A stretch of DNA of 64,000 bases from contig NZ_CP046052.1 in assembly GCF_004802635.2 (NCBI RefSeq), positions 2,046,001 to 2,110,000 on the forward strand, in the 5' to 3' direction. This stretch comes from Methylocystis heyeri. GTDB lineage: Bacteria > Pseudomonadota > Alphaproteobacteria > Rhizobiales > Beijerinckiaceae. Below the pieces are notes generated by a model. It was given only the letters and a program-made list of their open reading frames with translations. It made no database searches and was not told the DNA's origin. A program made the translations under genes and the position numbers. Numbering within the stretch: the first letter of the stretch is position 1; each line of letters opens with the position of its first letter. Shown in pieces: positions 25,509 to 33,472 of the stretch.

Positions 25509-25590
25509 CCGCATTGCGCCCCGGACGGCGCTCGCCCGCCCCAGAAAGAGACTGCAGTCTTCCGACGCGCCATCAGGAGTTTCGCCGAAA

Positions 25591-26598
25591 TTGACCGACG
25601 CAGCTACGAGCCTCACTTCATCGGTGACGCCCATCGAGGCCGGAGAGGCGGTCATCAGCGCCGCCTTTATCGAGACCGCCCCGATATTGGCGCTGGCGAA
25701 CGGCGTCGCGCTGCTCCCCGCGACCGGCAAGCGCGCCGCAGCCCACGCCGATGGAGCCATTCTCTGCACGGCCAGCGACGGGCGGCGCATGGCGACGGGC
25801 GGGGACGACGGGCGGCTCGTGGAAGTGGACGCGGCAGGAAACATAAAGGAGATCGCGGACGAGGGCGGCAAATGGATCGACGCCGTGGCGCTGCGCAGCG
25901 ACGGCGCAATCGCCTGGACCGCAGGACGCGCGGCGCGGGCGCGCGCCGCCTCGGGGGAGACGCGCTCGCTGGATCTGCCCTCGGCCTCGCGCGGGCTCGC
26001 CTTCATGCATAAGGGGTATCGGCTCGCCATCGCCCATTACAACGGCGTGAGCCTCTGGTTTCCCGGCGCGCAGGCCAAGCCCGAGACGCTGGAATGGAAA
26101 GGCTCCCATCTCGACGTCACCCTTTCGCCGGACGGCCGCTTCCTCATCACCTCGATGCAGGAGAACGCGCTGCACGGCTGGCGGCTCTCCGACAACAAGC
26201 ACATGCGCATGTCCGGCTATCCCGCCAAGACGCGCTCGCTGTCCTGGTCTCCGGACGGCAAATGGCTGGCGACTTCCGGCGCCGACGCCTGCATTCTGTG
26301 GCCGTTCCAGGGCAAGGACGGACCGATGGGCGCAGAACCGCGCGAATGCGGCGTGCGCGCCGGCGTGCAGGCGACGCGGGTCGCCTTCCACCCCACGGCT
26401 CTCGTGATCGCGGTCGGTTACGAGGACGGCATGGTGCTGCTGTGCCGCGTGACCGACGGCTCCGAGCTTCTGGTGCGGCGTCCCGACTCCGGCCCCGACG
26501 CCAGGATATCCGCGCTGGCCTGGGACGCCCGCGGCGCGCGGCTGCTCTTTGGCGGCGAAAACGGCGCGGCCGGCCTCCTCGCCCTGCCCCAAGCCTGA
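25591..26598 (+). CDS. WD40-repeat beta-propeller protein
   Basis: 335 aa with a TTG start at 25591 after AGGAG at 25575. At least five WD40-like blades are visible (DGRRMATGGDDGRLVEVD, LDVTLSPDGRFLITSMQE, RSLSWSPDGKWLATSGAD, ISALAWDARGARLLFGGE). There is no signal peptide and no other domain, so it is a cytoplasmic scaffold of unknown partner. It is followed within 6 bases by thiD, so the two are probably co-transcribed. Confidence 0.85.
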   Translation: MTDAATSLTSSVTPIEAGEAVISAAFIETAPILALANGVALLPATGKRAAAHADGAILCTASDGRRMATGGDDGRLVEVDAAGNIKEIADEGGKWIDAVALRSDGAIAWTAGRAARARAASGETRSLDLPSASRGLAFMHKGYRLAIAHYNGVSLWFPGAQAKPETLEWKGSHLDVTLSPDGRFLITSMQENALHGWRLSDNKHMRMSGYPAKTRSLSWSPDGKWLATSGADACILWPFQGKDGPMGAEPRECGVRAGVQATRVAFHPTALVIAVGYEDGMVLLCRVTDGSELLVRRPDSGPDARISALAWDARGARLLFGGENGAAGLLALPQA

Positions 26599-26603
26599 AA
26601 GCC

Positions 26604-27428
26604 ATGGTCCGGCCCGCCGCAAAACTGCTCGCGATCGCCGGCTCGGACCCTTCCGGCGGCGCCGGCGCGCAGGCCGACATCAAAACCTTCTCCGCGCTCG
26701 GCGGCTACGGCATGGCGGCCATCACTGCGCTCACCGCGCAGAATACGCAGGGCGTGCTCGCCAGCGTCCCGGTCGCGCCGCAGCTGGTCGCGGCCCAGAT
26801 CGACGCGATCTTCGCCGACATAGAGGTCGATGCGGTCAAGATCGGCATGCTGGCCCAGGCCGATGTCGCGCATGCGGTCGCCGAGGCTCTCGCGCGGGGC
26901 AAGGCTAAAAACATCGTGCTCGATCCGGTGCTGGCGCCGTCGCAGGGCGAAGATTTCTCCTCCGGGGATCTCGCGCCGGCGATCGTCGAAATCCTGCTGC
27001 CGATGGCGGCGCTGGTCACGCCCAACCTTGCCGAGGCGGCGGCGCTCACCGCCACGCCGGCCGCGCGCAGCGTGACCGAGATGGAGCGCCAGGCGCGCGC
27101 GCTGGTTTCCCTCGGAGCCGGCGCCGCGCTGGTCAAAGGCGGGCATTTGGACGGCGCTCCGGTCGACGTGCTGTTCGCCGCCGGCCAATCGATGCTGTTC
27201 GGCGGCGCGCGGGTCGAGACCGGCCAGACCCATGGCACCGGTTGCGCCCTCTCCTCGGCGATAGCGGCCGGGCTGGGCCAAGGCCTCGCGCTGGAACAGG
27301 CGGTCGCCCGCGCCAAGACCTGGCTGGAGCACGCCCTCATCGCCGGAGAGGCTTTTCGTCTCGGCCACGGCGCCGGCCCGCCGGATTTCTTCTGGGAGAC
27401 GCGAGGAGAGCCGGCAGAAGGGCGATAG
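26604..27428 (+). CDS. thiD: hydroxymethylpyrimidine/phosphomethylpyrimidine kinase
   Basis: 274 aa of the ribokinase fold. It phosphorylates HMP and HMP-P in thiamine synthesis. Motifs are LAIAGSDPSGGAGAQADIKTF (given in part: IAGSDPSGGAGAQADI), VKIGMLAQ, LDPVLAPSQG, TPNLAEAAALT, and the anion-hole/catalytic block TGQTHGTGCALSSAIAA near residue 208. The ATG at 26604 comes 6 bases after the WD40 stop. No TPP riboswitch was seen ahead of the pair. Confidence 0.96.
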   Translation: MVRPAAKLLAIAGSDPSGGAGAQADIKTFSALGGYGMAAITALTAQNTQGVLASVPVAPQLVAAQIDAIFADIEVDAVKIGMLAQADVAHAVAEALARGKAKNIVLDPVLAPSQGEDFSSGDLAPAIVEILLPMAALVTPNLAEAAALTATPAARSVTEMERQARALVSLGAGAALVKGGHLDGAPVDVLFAAGQSMLFGGARVETGQTHGTGCALSSAIAAGLGQGLALEQAVARAKTWLEHALIAGEAFRLGHGAGPPDFFWETRGEPAEGR

Positions 27429-27548
27429 GACGCCGCCCGTCATGCGGCTTCTCTGGAGGGAAAGGGCCAAGGGAATCGCGAAGTTTTTCCAGGTTAGCCC
27501 TTCCGCGAGAGCGCAGCCACGGCTTAACATGAGGCCGCCCTCAACTCC

Positions 27549-28175
27549 TTGAAGCTCCGAGGCCTCGTGATTTCGCTAAAGACATCGGCGGTCGCCGCCG
27601 CAATCCTCTCTGCGTTGCTGTCGTCGCCTCCCGCCGCGCGCGGCGAAGAGGCGGTCGAGACGATCGTGCTGATCCGGCATGGGGAGAAACCGGAAAAAGG
27701 ACTGGGCCAGCTCAACTGCCGCGGCCTCAATCGCGCGCTGGCGCTGCCTTCCGTGATCGCGAAGGCCTTCGGACGGCCGAGCGCGATTTTCGCGCCCAAT
27801 CCCTCCCATGAAAAAGACGACGACGGCGTGCCATACGACTATGTGCGGCCGCTCGTCACAGTGGAGCCGACCGCGATTTTCTTCGGGTTGCCCGTCAACG
27901 CCAAATTCGGCTACGCCGACATAGCCGGTCTGCAGGCTGCGATCGAACAGCCCGCCTATCGCAACGCCGTCGTGCTCATCGCCTGGGAGCATCATTACGC
28001 CGAAGACATGGCGCGCGCGCTTCTTTCCGCCCATGGCGGCGATCCCTCGGTCGTGCCCAAATGGCGCAAGGACGACTTCGACAGCATCTATGTCGTCACC
28101 ATCGGCGCAGCCAAGGCCGATTTCTCGCACCGGCGCGAAGACCTCGACGGCCAGCCGGACGCCTGTCCGCATTAG
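27549..28175 (+). CDS. exported histidine-phosphatase-superfamily protein
   Basis: About 208 aa from a TTG start (a GTG at 27567 is equally possible and gives a cleaner signal peptide). A leader (SAVAAAILSALLSSPPAARG) is followed by VETIVLIRHGEKPEKGLGQLNCRG, the RHG catalytic motif, and later by the second-His-like region LIAWEHHYAEDMAR. Probably a periplasmic phosphatase of unknown substrate. Confidence 0.8.
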   Translation: MKLRGLVISLKTSAVAAAILSALLSSPPAARGEEAVETIVLIRHGEKPEKGLGQLNCRGLNRALALPSVIAKAFGRPSAIFAPNPSHEKDDDGVPYDYVRPLVTVEPTAIFFGLPVNAKFGYADIAGLQAAIEQPAYRNAVVLIAWEHHYAEDMARALLSAHGGDPSVVPKWRKDDFDSIYVVTIGAAKADFSHRREDLDGQPDACPH

Positions 28176-28257
28176 GCGAGCACGATTTTTCGGTCACCCT
28201 CACCCCGAGGGCCGGCACAGCGCATATCAGCCATTTTATCACGGAGGAAAAAAACAG

Positions 28258-28680
28258 ATGCGGCACAATCTGCTTTTCGCGCCGATCATCGCGCTGGTTC
28301 TATGGACTTTCGTCATGTGGGCCTGGCTCTACGCCACCCGCATTCCCGCCATCAGAAAAGGGCGCATAAAACTCATTCCCGAGCAGACCAAGGAAGCCTT
28401 CAATGCGCAGATTCCGGCGCAGGCGCGCTGGAAGGCGGACAATTACAATCACCTTCTCGAACAGCCGACGCTCTTCTACGCCGTGACTTTGACTCTCGCC
28501 ATGCTCGGCGCGGACGATTGGATCAACATCACGCTCGCCTGGAGCTATGTGGCGCTGCGCATCGTCCACAGCCTGGTGCAGGCGACCAGCAACATCATAT
28601 TGCGGCGGTTCTGGATATTCTTCGCCTCGTCTCTGGTTCTGCTGGCGCTGACTCTGCGCGCTGCGGTGCTGGCTTTTTAG
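28258..28680 (+). CDS. MAPEG family membrane protein
   Basis: 140 aa, four membrane helices, with GGAGG 10 bases before the ATG. MAPEG features include the first-helix MWAWLYATRIP and the EQPTLFYAVTLTLAMLG segment, then WSYVALRIVHSLVQATSN, matching the conserved E-x-P and R-x-x-H-S. The family includes microsomal glutathione transferases; bacterial members are largely untested. Confidence 0.92.
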   Translation: MRHNLLFAPIIALVLWTFVMWAWLYATRIPAIRKGRIKLIPEQTKEAFNAQIPAQARWKADNYNHLLEQPTLFYAVTLTLAMLGADDWINITLAWSYVALRIVHSLVQATSNIILRRFWIFFASSLVLLALTLRAAVLAF

Positions 28681-28717
28681 GGCGTCGGGTCAGCGAAATT
28701 GATGAGTTTTCAGGCTT

Positions 28718-29257
28718 CTATTGAAGCGGGCAATTATGGGTCGTGACGATATAAAGCCTCGGCCACATTCTTTGGGTCTCGACGATATTGCAATCGAGAC
28801 CCATGCGCTCTCTCCATTTCTCCGCCGAGGAGACAGACAAACTCTCGTCCGCGGAGTCGTAGATCAGGTACGAGTCATTGCCGGAGCCGGCTAATCCCCA
28901 GCTATCCCACGGAACTACGACGCCATCCTTTTTCATCGCCTCGCGCAGTTGGGTCTGATGCATCGCCGCCCAGACGACGAACAGCGCGCGATCCCTCAGA
29001 TACGCCGAAGCATAGGCTGCGAAAGGCGTCAAGATCAGCAGCACGACCGCCGCACGAGCGTCGCGCGCCCCTTGCGGCTTCCAGATGCACGCCAGGATGC
29101 CGCCAAGAGTGATCAAGAGCAGCGCAGGAAACACGACGAGACCCATTACGAACGCGCCGAAGTCTCTGCTGACGGCGATGAATACCGCCAAGAGCAGCGC
29201 CAGAGCCGCCAATATGGTCGCACTATGCGCAAGCAATGAATTGAAAAACTTTCTCAT
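28718..29257 (-). CDS. hypothetical membrane protein, 179 aa
   Basis: Three hydrophobic segments in the first 95 residues (SATILAALALLLAVFIAVS; FVMGLVVFPALLLITLGGIL; AAVVLLILTPFAAYASAYL), then an outside soluble part of about 85 residues (WDSWGLAGSGNDSYLIYDS, ending VTTHNCPLQ). No family recognised. It is on the opposite strand to the MAPEG gene and upstream of it lies the HIT gene's end. Confidence 0.7.
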   Translation of the reverse strand: MRKFFNSLLAHSATILAALALLLAVFIAVSRDFGAFVMGLVVFPALLLITLGGILACIWKPQGARDARAAVVLLILTPFAAYASAYLRDRALFVVWAAMHQTQLREAMKKDGVVVPWDSWGLAGSGNDSYLIYDSADESLSVSSAEKWRERMGLDCNIVETQRMWPRLYIVTTHNCPLQ

Positions 29258-29291
29258 CGCCTGCCTCGCACCTTTAATTTTCGCGCGCCGT

Positions 29292-29645
29292 TCAATCCGG
29301 CCTCGCCGGCGGGGGCGGCGTGTCTCCGTGGCGCCGTGGGATCAGATGGACATGGGCGTGAAAAATCTTCTGCCCTGCGGCGGCTCCGATATTGGAGCCG
29401 AAATTGAACCCCTGCACCTCGGGAGCTTCGCGCATGATCGCCTCGCGACAGACGGCGGCGAGCTGGTGCAGGGCCTCGCGCTCCTCGGCGGTGGCCTTGA
29501 ATATATCCGTCACGTGCCGCTTCGGGATGAGCAGCGTGTGAAGCGGGCGAATCGGAAACCTATCCCTCACGGCGAAGGCCAGTTCGTTTTCGCCTAGAAG
29601 GCTGAGCGAATCGACAGAGCAAAAGGGACAGCGATCGCTCGACAT
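29292..29645 (-). CDS. HIT family protein
   Basis: 117 aa from the ATG at 29645, preceded by a full AGGAGG site; a longer frame to 29948 is not needed. CPFC near the N-terminus is a zinc-ribbon-like ligand pair. The C-terminal signature HAHVHLIPR is the histidine triad. HIT proteins hydrolyse AMP-lysine, AMP-acyl or dinucleotide substrates. Confidence 0.93.
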   Translation of the reverse strand: MSSDRCPFCSVDSLSLLGENELAFAVRDRFPIRPLHTLLIPKRHVTDIFKATAEEREALHQLAAVCREAIMREAPEVQGFNFGSNIGAAAGQKIFHAHVHLIPRRHGDTPPPPARPD

Positions 29646-29919
29646 TTTTTGCCTCCTGAAAATTTCTTCATAACCGGCTGACGACCTTTGCAGCCGCGAT
29701 GGCGGGACCGCCTCGCCCATTATAATGCGGCGCGACCCGAGCAGAGGCCTCGCTCGGCGCCGTTCCACCGATGCGGCTGGAAGTCGCATGGAAAAATGCT
29801 GTAGCCTGAACGCAACATGGACTCCCGGTTCGCAAAGCCGATCTCGGCGAAGCGAGCGGGGGCGATCGTGGGGATCGTTCAAATCGGCGCTGGCGGCGTC
29901 GCATTTAGATGCTTTTGTT

Positions 29920-29970
29920 TTAACGCGTTTCCCACGCCGAATCGGCATCCGCTTCGGCTGGAGGCGCTCA
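29920..29970 (+). repeat. dispersed palindromic repeat (family D)
   Basis: TAACGCGTTTCCCACGCCGA, then TCCGCTTCGGCTGGAGGCGC. The second complete copy is at 48296-48353 with the same GCGTTTCCCACGCCGAA and CACTTCGGCTGGAAACGCTC blocks. It lies just upstream of the DUF3300 gene. Confidence 0.65.
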
Positions 29971-29992
29971 AATCAAGTGGAAGGGGTGAAGA

Positions 29993-31663
29993 ATGACCCT
30001 CGGCAAGAACAGACCGACTCTCGGCGAGAGAATGGTCAGCAGCGTGGCGTGCTTGCTGATAGCGCTGGCCCCGCAGGTCTCCCTGGCGGAGGATCCGGTT
30101 CCCGCCCCGGTCCCGAACGCCACGCCCGCCACTCCCCCGGCGCCGGAGGCGCCGGCCCAAAGCCGCTTCACCCAACAGCAGCTCGAGACGCTTCTCGCGC
30201 CGATCGCTCTTTATCCCGACGCCCTGCTGGCGCAACTTCTGCCGGCCTCGGCCTATCCCCTCGATATCGTGCAGGCGGCGCGCTGGCTCGAGAGCAACAA
30301 GTCCGTCGTCGCAGCGCAGGATTTTTCGGGCGTCGACGCCCAGAACTGGGACCCTTCCGTGAAGGCCATGGCGCGCTTTCCGGAAGTGCTCAGAAAGATG
30401 AACGACGATCTCGGCTGGACGACCAATCTGGGCGACGCCATCGTCAACCAGCCCCAGGACGTGGCCAACGTCATTCAGCTCCTGCGCGCAAAGGCGCAAA
30501 AGGCCGGGGTTCTGAAAACGACCAGGGAGCAGAAGGTCGCGACCGAGACACAGGGCGGTCGCGAGGTCGTCACGATCCAGTCCCAGGACCCGTCGGTCGT
30601 CTATGTCCCTTCTTACGATCCCAACGCGGTCTATCAGCAGCCGGCTTACGACGCGACTGGAGCCGCCGTCGCCGCCGGCCTTTTGACCTTCGGAGCGGCG
30701 GTCGCGATCGGCTCCGCCTGGAGCGGCAACTACTGGAACTGGGGGACAGGCGCCTTTTATCCGCCGGTGTGGCCGGGCTATCCCGGCTGGCGTCCGCCCT
30801 ATGCGGGCTGGCGCCCCGGCCAGCCGGTCGGGGGCGGCATCGGCGCCCGTCCTCCGATCGCGAATGGTCCCTGGCGTCCCGATGGAGGCCGCTACAGGCC
30901 GGGCGGACGCCCCCCGGGCGGCATCGGCGGCCGGCCGGGTCTCGGCGGCGGCATCGGCGGCCGGCCGGGTCTCGGCGGGGGGATCGGCGGCCGGCCGGGT
31001 CTCGGCGGGGGGATCGGCGGCCGGCCGGGCCTCGGCGGTGGGGTCGGCGGCCGGCCGGGCCTCGGCGGTGGGGTCGGCGGCCGGCCGGGCGCTCGCCCAC
31101 GGCCGATTGCAAGACCGGCGACCCGTCCCGTCGCCCGTCCACACGCGGGCGGCGCGCGTCGTGGAGCCGCCGCCAGACCTCGCGCCGGGTTCCATCACGG
31201 AGCCAGACCCCAGGCAGGGTTCCACCGCGGAGGCTTCGGAGGGGCTCATCGCGGAGGATTTGGCGGAGCTCGCCGTGGCGGCGGCTTTGGAGGGGGCGGA
31301 TTCCATCGCGGCGGCGGCGGCTTCAGGGGGGGCGGCGGCGGCGGATTCCATCGCGGCGGCGGCGGGGGCGGTTTCAGGGGCGGCGGCGGACGACGGTCGG
31401 ATCTGAGGCTCAAGCACGGCGTGATGCTGCTGGGGCGCCTTGAAAACGGCCTCGGGGTCTATCGCTTCGTCTATAATGGCGGAGAACGCGCCTATGTCGG
31501 CGTGATCGCTCAAGAGGTGCAGGCGGTCATGCCCGAGGCGGTCGCAGTGGGGCGCGACGGATATCTCAGGGTCTTCTACGATCGGTTGGGCGTCGAATTC
31601 CAGACCTACGACCATTGGGTCGCGACGGGCGCCCATCTGCCGACCCGGACGCAGAGTCAATAA
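29993..31663 (+). CDS. DUF3300 - glycine-rich - S74-chaperone-like chimeric exported protein
   Basis: 556 aa with a signal peptide (MVSSVACLLIALAPQVSLAE). Residues about 58-215 form a DUF3300 domain (LLAPIALYPDALLAQLLPA, QDPSVVYVPSYDPNAVYQQP). Residues about 270-465 are low complexity: five GGxGGRPGLG decapeptides, then RGG/HRGGGG runs. The last 90 residues (SDLRLKHGVMLLGRLENGLG, YVGVIAQEVQAVMPEAV, YLRVFYDRLG) resemble the Peptidase_S74 intramolecular-chaperone domain of phage tailspikes. The role is unknown; a cell-surface or envelope protein is likely. AAGGGG lies upstream of the ATG. Confidence 0.85.
   Translation: MTLGKNRPTLGERMVSSVACLLIALAPQVSLAEDPVPAPVPNATPATPPAPEAPAQSRFTQQQLETLLAPIALYPDALLAQLLPASAYPLDIVQAARWLESNKSVVAAQDFSGVDAQNWDPSVKAMARFPEVLRKMNDDLGWTTNLGDAIVNQPQDVANVIQLLRAKAQKAGVLKTTREQKVATETQGGREVVTIQSQDPSVVYVPSYDPNAVYQQPAYDATGAAVAAGLLTFGAAVAIGSAWSGNYWNWGTGAFYPPVWPGYPGWRPPYAGWRPGQPVGGGIGARPPIANGPWRPDGGRYRPGGRPPGGIGGRPGLGGGIGGRPGLGGGIGGRPGLGGGIGGRPGLGGGVGGRPGLGGGVGGRPGARPRPIARPATRPVARPHAGGARRGAAARPRAGFHHGARPQAGFHRGGFGGAHRGGFGGARRGGGFGGGGFHRGGGGFRGGGGGGFHRGGGGGGFRGGGGRRSDLRLKHGVMLLGRLENGLGVYRFVYNGGERAYVGVIAQEVQAVMPEAVAVGRDGYLRVFYDRLGVEFQTYDHWVATGAHLPTRTQSQ
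30919..31090 (+). repeat. 30-bp coding minisatellite
   Basis: Five successive 30-bp units in register at 30931, 30961, 30991, 31021 and 31051 (CCGGCCGGGTCTCGGCGGNG type), with partial units at both ends. They encode the GGxGGRPGLG decapeptide of the DUF3300/S74 protein. Near-identity between units suggests recent expansion and copy-number instability. Confidence 0.9.
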
Positions 31664-31699
31664 CGGCCGCCGCAATTCAAAGCTGCGGGATTCCTTGAA

Positions 31700-32203
31700 A
31701 TGACGCCTACCATCAGAACCTATTCCTGCGCCTGCGGCCGCGTCAAATGCGAGGCCGTCGGCGCGCCGATCTTGAGCGCCGTCTGCTATTGCGCCGATTG
31801 TCAGGAAGGCGGCCGCCGCATCGAGGCTCTGCCGGGCGCGGCGCCCGTCCGCGACCCTGACGGCGGCACGCCTTATTTGACCTATCGCGACGACCGCTTT
31901 CGCTGCCTCGCCGGAGAAGAGCTGCTGACGGATTACAGGCTGAAGCCGCGATCGCCCACCCGGAGGGTCGTGGCGTCCTGCTGCGACTCCGGTATGTATC
32001 TGAAATTCGACCCCGGATTTTGGGTGTCGACCTATCGCCTGAGATATGAGGGCGAACTACCGCCCATAGAGATGAGAACCAACGCCCGGCGCCGAAACCC
32101 GGAATACGCGACGCCGACCGACGCGCCGAGCTACCCGGGATTTCCCCTTGGGCTGTTCTGGAGGCTGGCCTCGGCGCGTATCGCGATGCTGCTCGGGCGA
32201 TAG
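31700..32203 (+). CDS. GFA/CENP-V-type zinc-binding protein
   Basis: 167 aa. Zinc-ligand pattern of the glutathione-dependent formaldehyde-activating family: CACGRVKCEAVG at the N-terminus, CYCADCQEG near residue 30, and VASCCDSGMYLKF near 97. Most members bind Zn and perhaps a thiol cofactor, and few have proven activity. The C-terminal 50 residues are outside the core fold. The start is ATG at 31700. Confidence 0.8.
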   Translation: MTPTIRTYSCACGRVKCEAVGAPILSAVCYCADCQEGGRRIEALPGAAPVRDPDGGTPYLTYRDDRFRCLAGEELLTDYRLKPRSPTRRVVASCCDSGMYLKFDPGFWVSTYRLRYEGELPPIEMRTNARRRNPEYATPTDAPSYPGFPLGLFWRLASARIAMLLGR

Positions 32204-32222
32204 GCTCGCCGCATCGACCGCC

Positions 32223-32825
32223 TCACCTGACCTCGACCCTCACCTTTTTCGCCAGCCTCGGCAGCAGCCGGGCCATGTCGCGGCGGCGCAGCGCCACGCA
32301 GCCCGCCGTCGCCCCGAGTTCCTCCGTGGCGATGTGAAAGAAAATCGCGCTGCCCCGCCCGCGCACGCGGGGGCTGATGTTGTAGTCGAGCACGCCGATG
32401 AAATCATAGAGCCCGTCCTTGCGCCAAAGCTCCTCATGGCTCAGCCGCGAGGAGCCGCGCAGGGGCCGGTTGTAAAGGAAGCTATCGGCGTCGTCGCACC
32501 AGATGTCGCTGCGCCGCAGGATGCGGGCCGGCGGCGAGAACTGCGACCGCGAGAATCTTTCCGGCCTGAACAAGGCGAACAGCAGTCGGAAGCTTCCCCT
32601 GGGAGTGGCGCCGTCGCCCTCGCGCTTTGCGCCGGTCACGCCTGCGCGCCCAATCGCGCAGGGCAGTGTCAGGGTTCCGCAGCGGAGCCGGCCCCGATGC
32701 GGCGAGCCGCAGACGATGCGCGAAACCAGAAGCCGCGCGATCTTCGCGCCAGACCCTTTTGCGATCAAAAGCTTCCTCCCGAGGCTCCCTTGCCCGGCCA
32801 TGGCCGTGCTTGCGGGAAATAGCAT
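32223..32825 (-). CDS. L,D-transpeptidase family protein
   Basis: 200 aa. A divergent YkuD domain: GVTGAKREGDGATPRGSFRL gives the family GxKREGDGxTPxG block, and HIATEELGATAGCVALRRRDM holds the catalytic His and Cys. This subgroup often acts in the periplasm on peptidoglycan or as a secreted catalytic domain. The N-terminus (MLFPASTAMAGQG) lacks a convincing signal peptide, so the true start or export route is uncertain. Convergent with the GFA-type gene. Confidence 0.85.
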   Translation of the reverse strand: MLFPASTAMAGQGSLGRKLLIAKGSGAKIARLLVSRIVCGSPHRGRLRCGTLTLPCAIGRAGVTGAKREGDGATPRGSFRLLFALFRPERFSRSQFSPPARILRRSDIWCDDADSFLYNRPLRGSSRLSHEELWRKDGLYDFIGVLDYNISPRVRGRGSAIFFHIATEELGATAGCVALRRRDMARLLPRLAKKVRVEVR

Positions 32826-32922
32826 GATTTCGCCGCCGGGGCGGCGAAGGGATCGAAACCGATGGGGCTTTTCCCGCGTTCATGCGACGGGGGCCGGTCC
32901 GCCGTGCGGAGGAGAGCCAGCC

Positions 32923-33357
32923 ATGCAACGCCGCGAATTCATCGCCTCAGTCGGAACCGTCGCCGCTTTCGCCGCCGCTTCCCGCGCCTATGCCCAGACC
33001 GCGGGAGCCGGGGCGCCGGAGGAGATGCATCCGCCAAAGTTCAAGGCGCTGGAACAGACCAGCATCGAATGCGTCGCCACCGGCAATGATTGCCTGAGGC
33101 ACTGCTTCGGCATGTTCTCGATGAAAGACACGAGCATGGCCGAATGCGCCGACGCGGCGTTTCAGCTCGTTTCCGCCTGCAACGCGCTCGCGGCGCTCGC
33201 CTCGGTCAATTCGTCCCACACCCAGGCTCTCGCCAGGACGGTCGCGCAGGTTTGCGACGACTGCAAAACCCAATGCGACAAGTTTTCGAGGATAGCCGCT
33301 TGCGTCGCCTGCGGCGACGCGTGCAAGAAATGCGCGGATGAGTGCCGTAAGGCCTGA
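32923..33357 (+). CDS. Tat-exported four-helix-bundle copper-storage protein, Csp1-like
   Basis: 144 aa with GGAGGAG before the ATG. The leader MQRREFIASVGTVAAFAAAS has the twin-arginine motif and an AYA cleavage site. The mature part has 13 cysteines, many in CxxC/CxxxC spacing along helices (ECVATGNDCLRHC; VCDDCKTQC; ACVACGDACKKCADEC), as in Csp1 of Methylosinus trichosporium, which stores Cu(I) for particulate methane monooxygenase. The match is by motif, cysteine number and export signal. It stands alone, divergent from the L,D-transpeptidase. Confidence 0.88.
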   Translation: MQRREFIASVGTVAAFAAASRAYAQTAGAGAPEEMHPPKFKALEQTSIECVATGNDCLRHCFGMFSMKDTSMAECADAAFQLVSACNALAALASVNSSHTQALARTVAQVCDDCKTQCDKFSRIAACVACGDACKKCADECRKA

Positions 33358-33472
33358 CTTTTCGGCCGCGAGCGTGAGTGTGGCTCATCCGCGTACGGCT
33401 CGAGCCCGCGAGCGCTGGATTGCCGGCGCCAAGGGATGCTATTTTGCCTGCTTGTCAGTTGCAAGGTAGGCG

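Noticed and set aside
26604-27428. TPP riboswitch before thiD
   Set aside because: thiD follows the WD40 gene by 5 bases, and no CUGAGA/ACCUGA-type elements were seen upstream of the pair.
30919-31090. CRISPR-like array
   Set aside because: Units of 30 bp follow each other without spacers and are in frame with the protein; it is a coding minisatellite.
29725-31443. Long Arg-rich frames overlapping the DUF3300 gene on both strands
   Set aside because: They are out-of-frame readings of the Gly/Arg/Pro repeat; the 29993 frame has signal peptide, domains and ribosome site.
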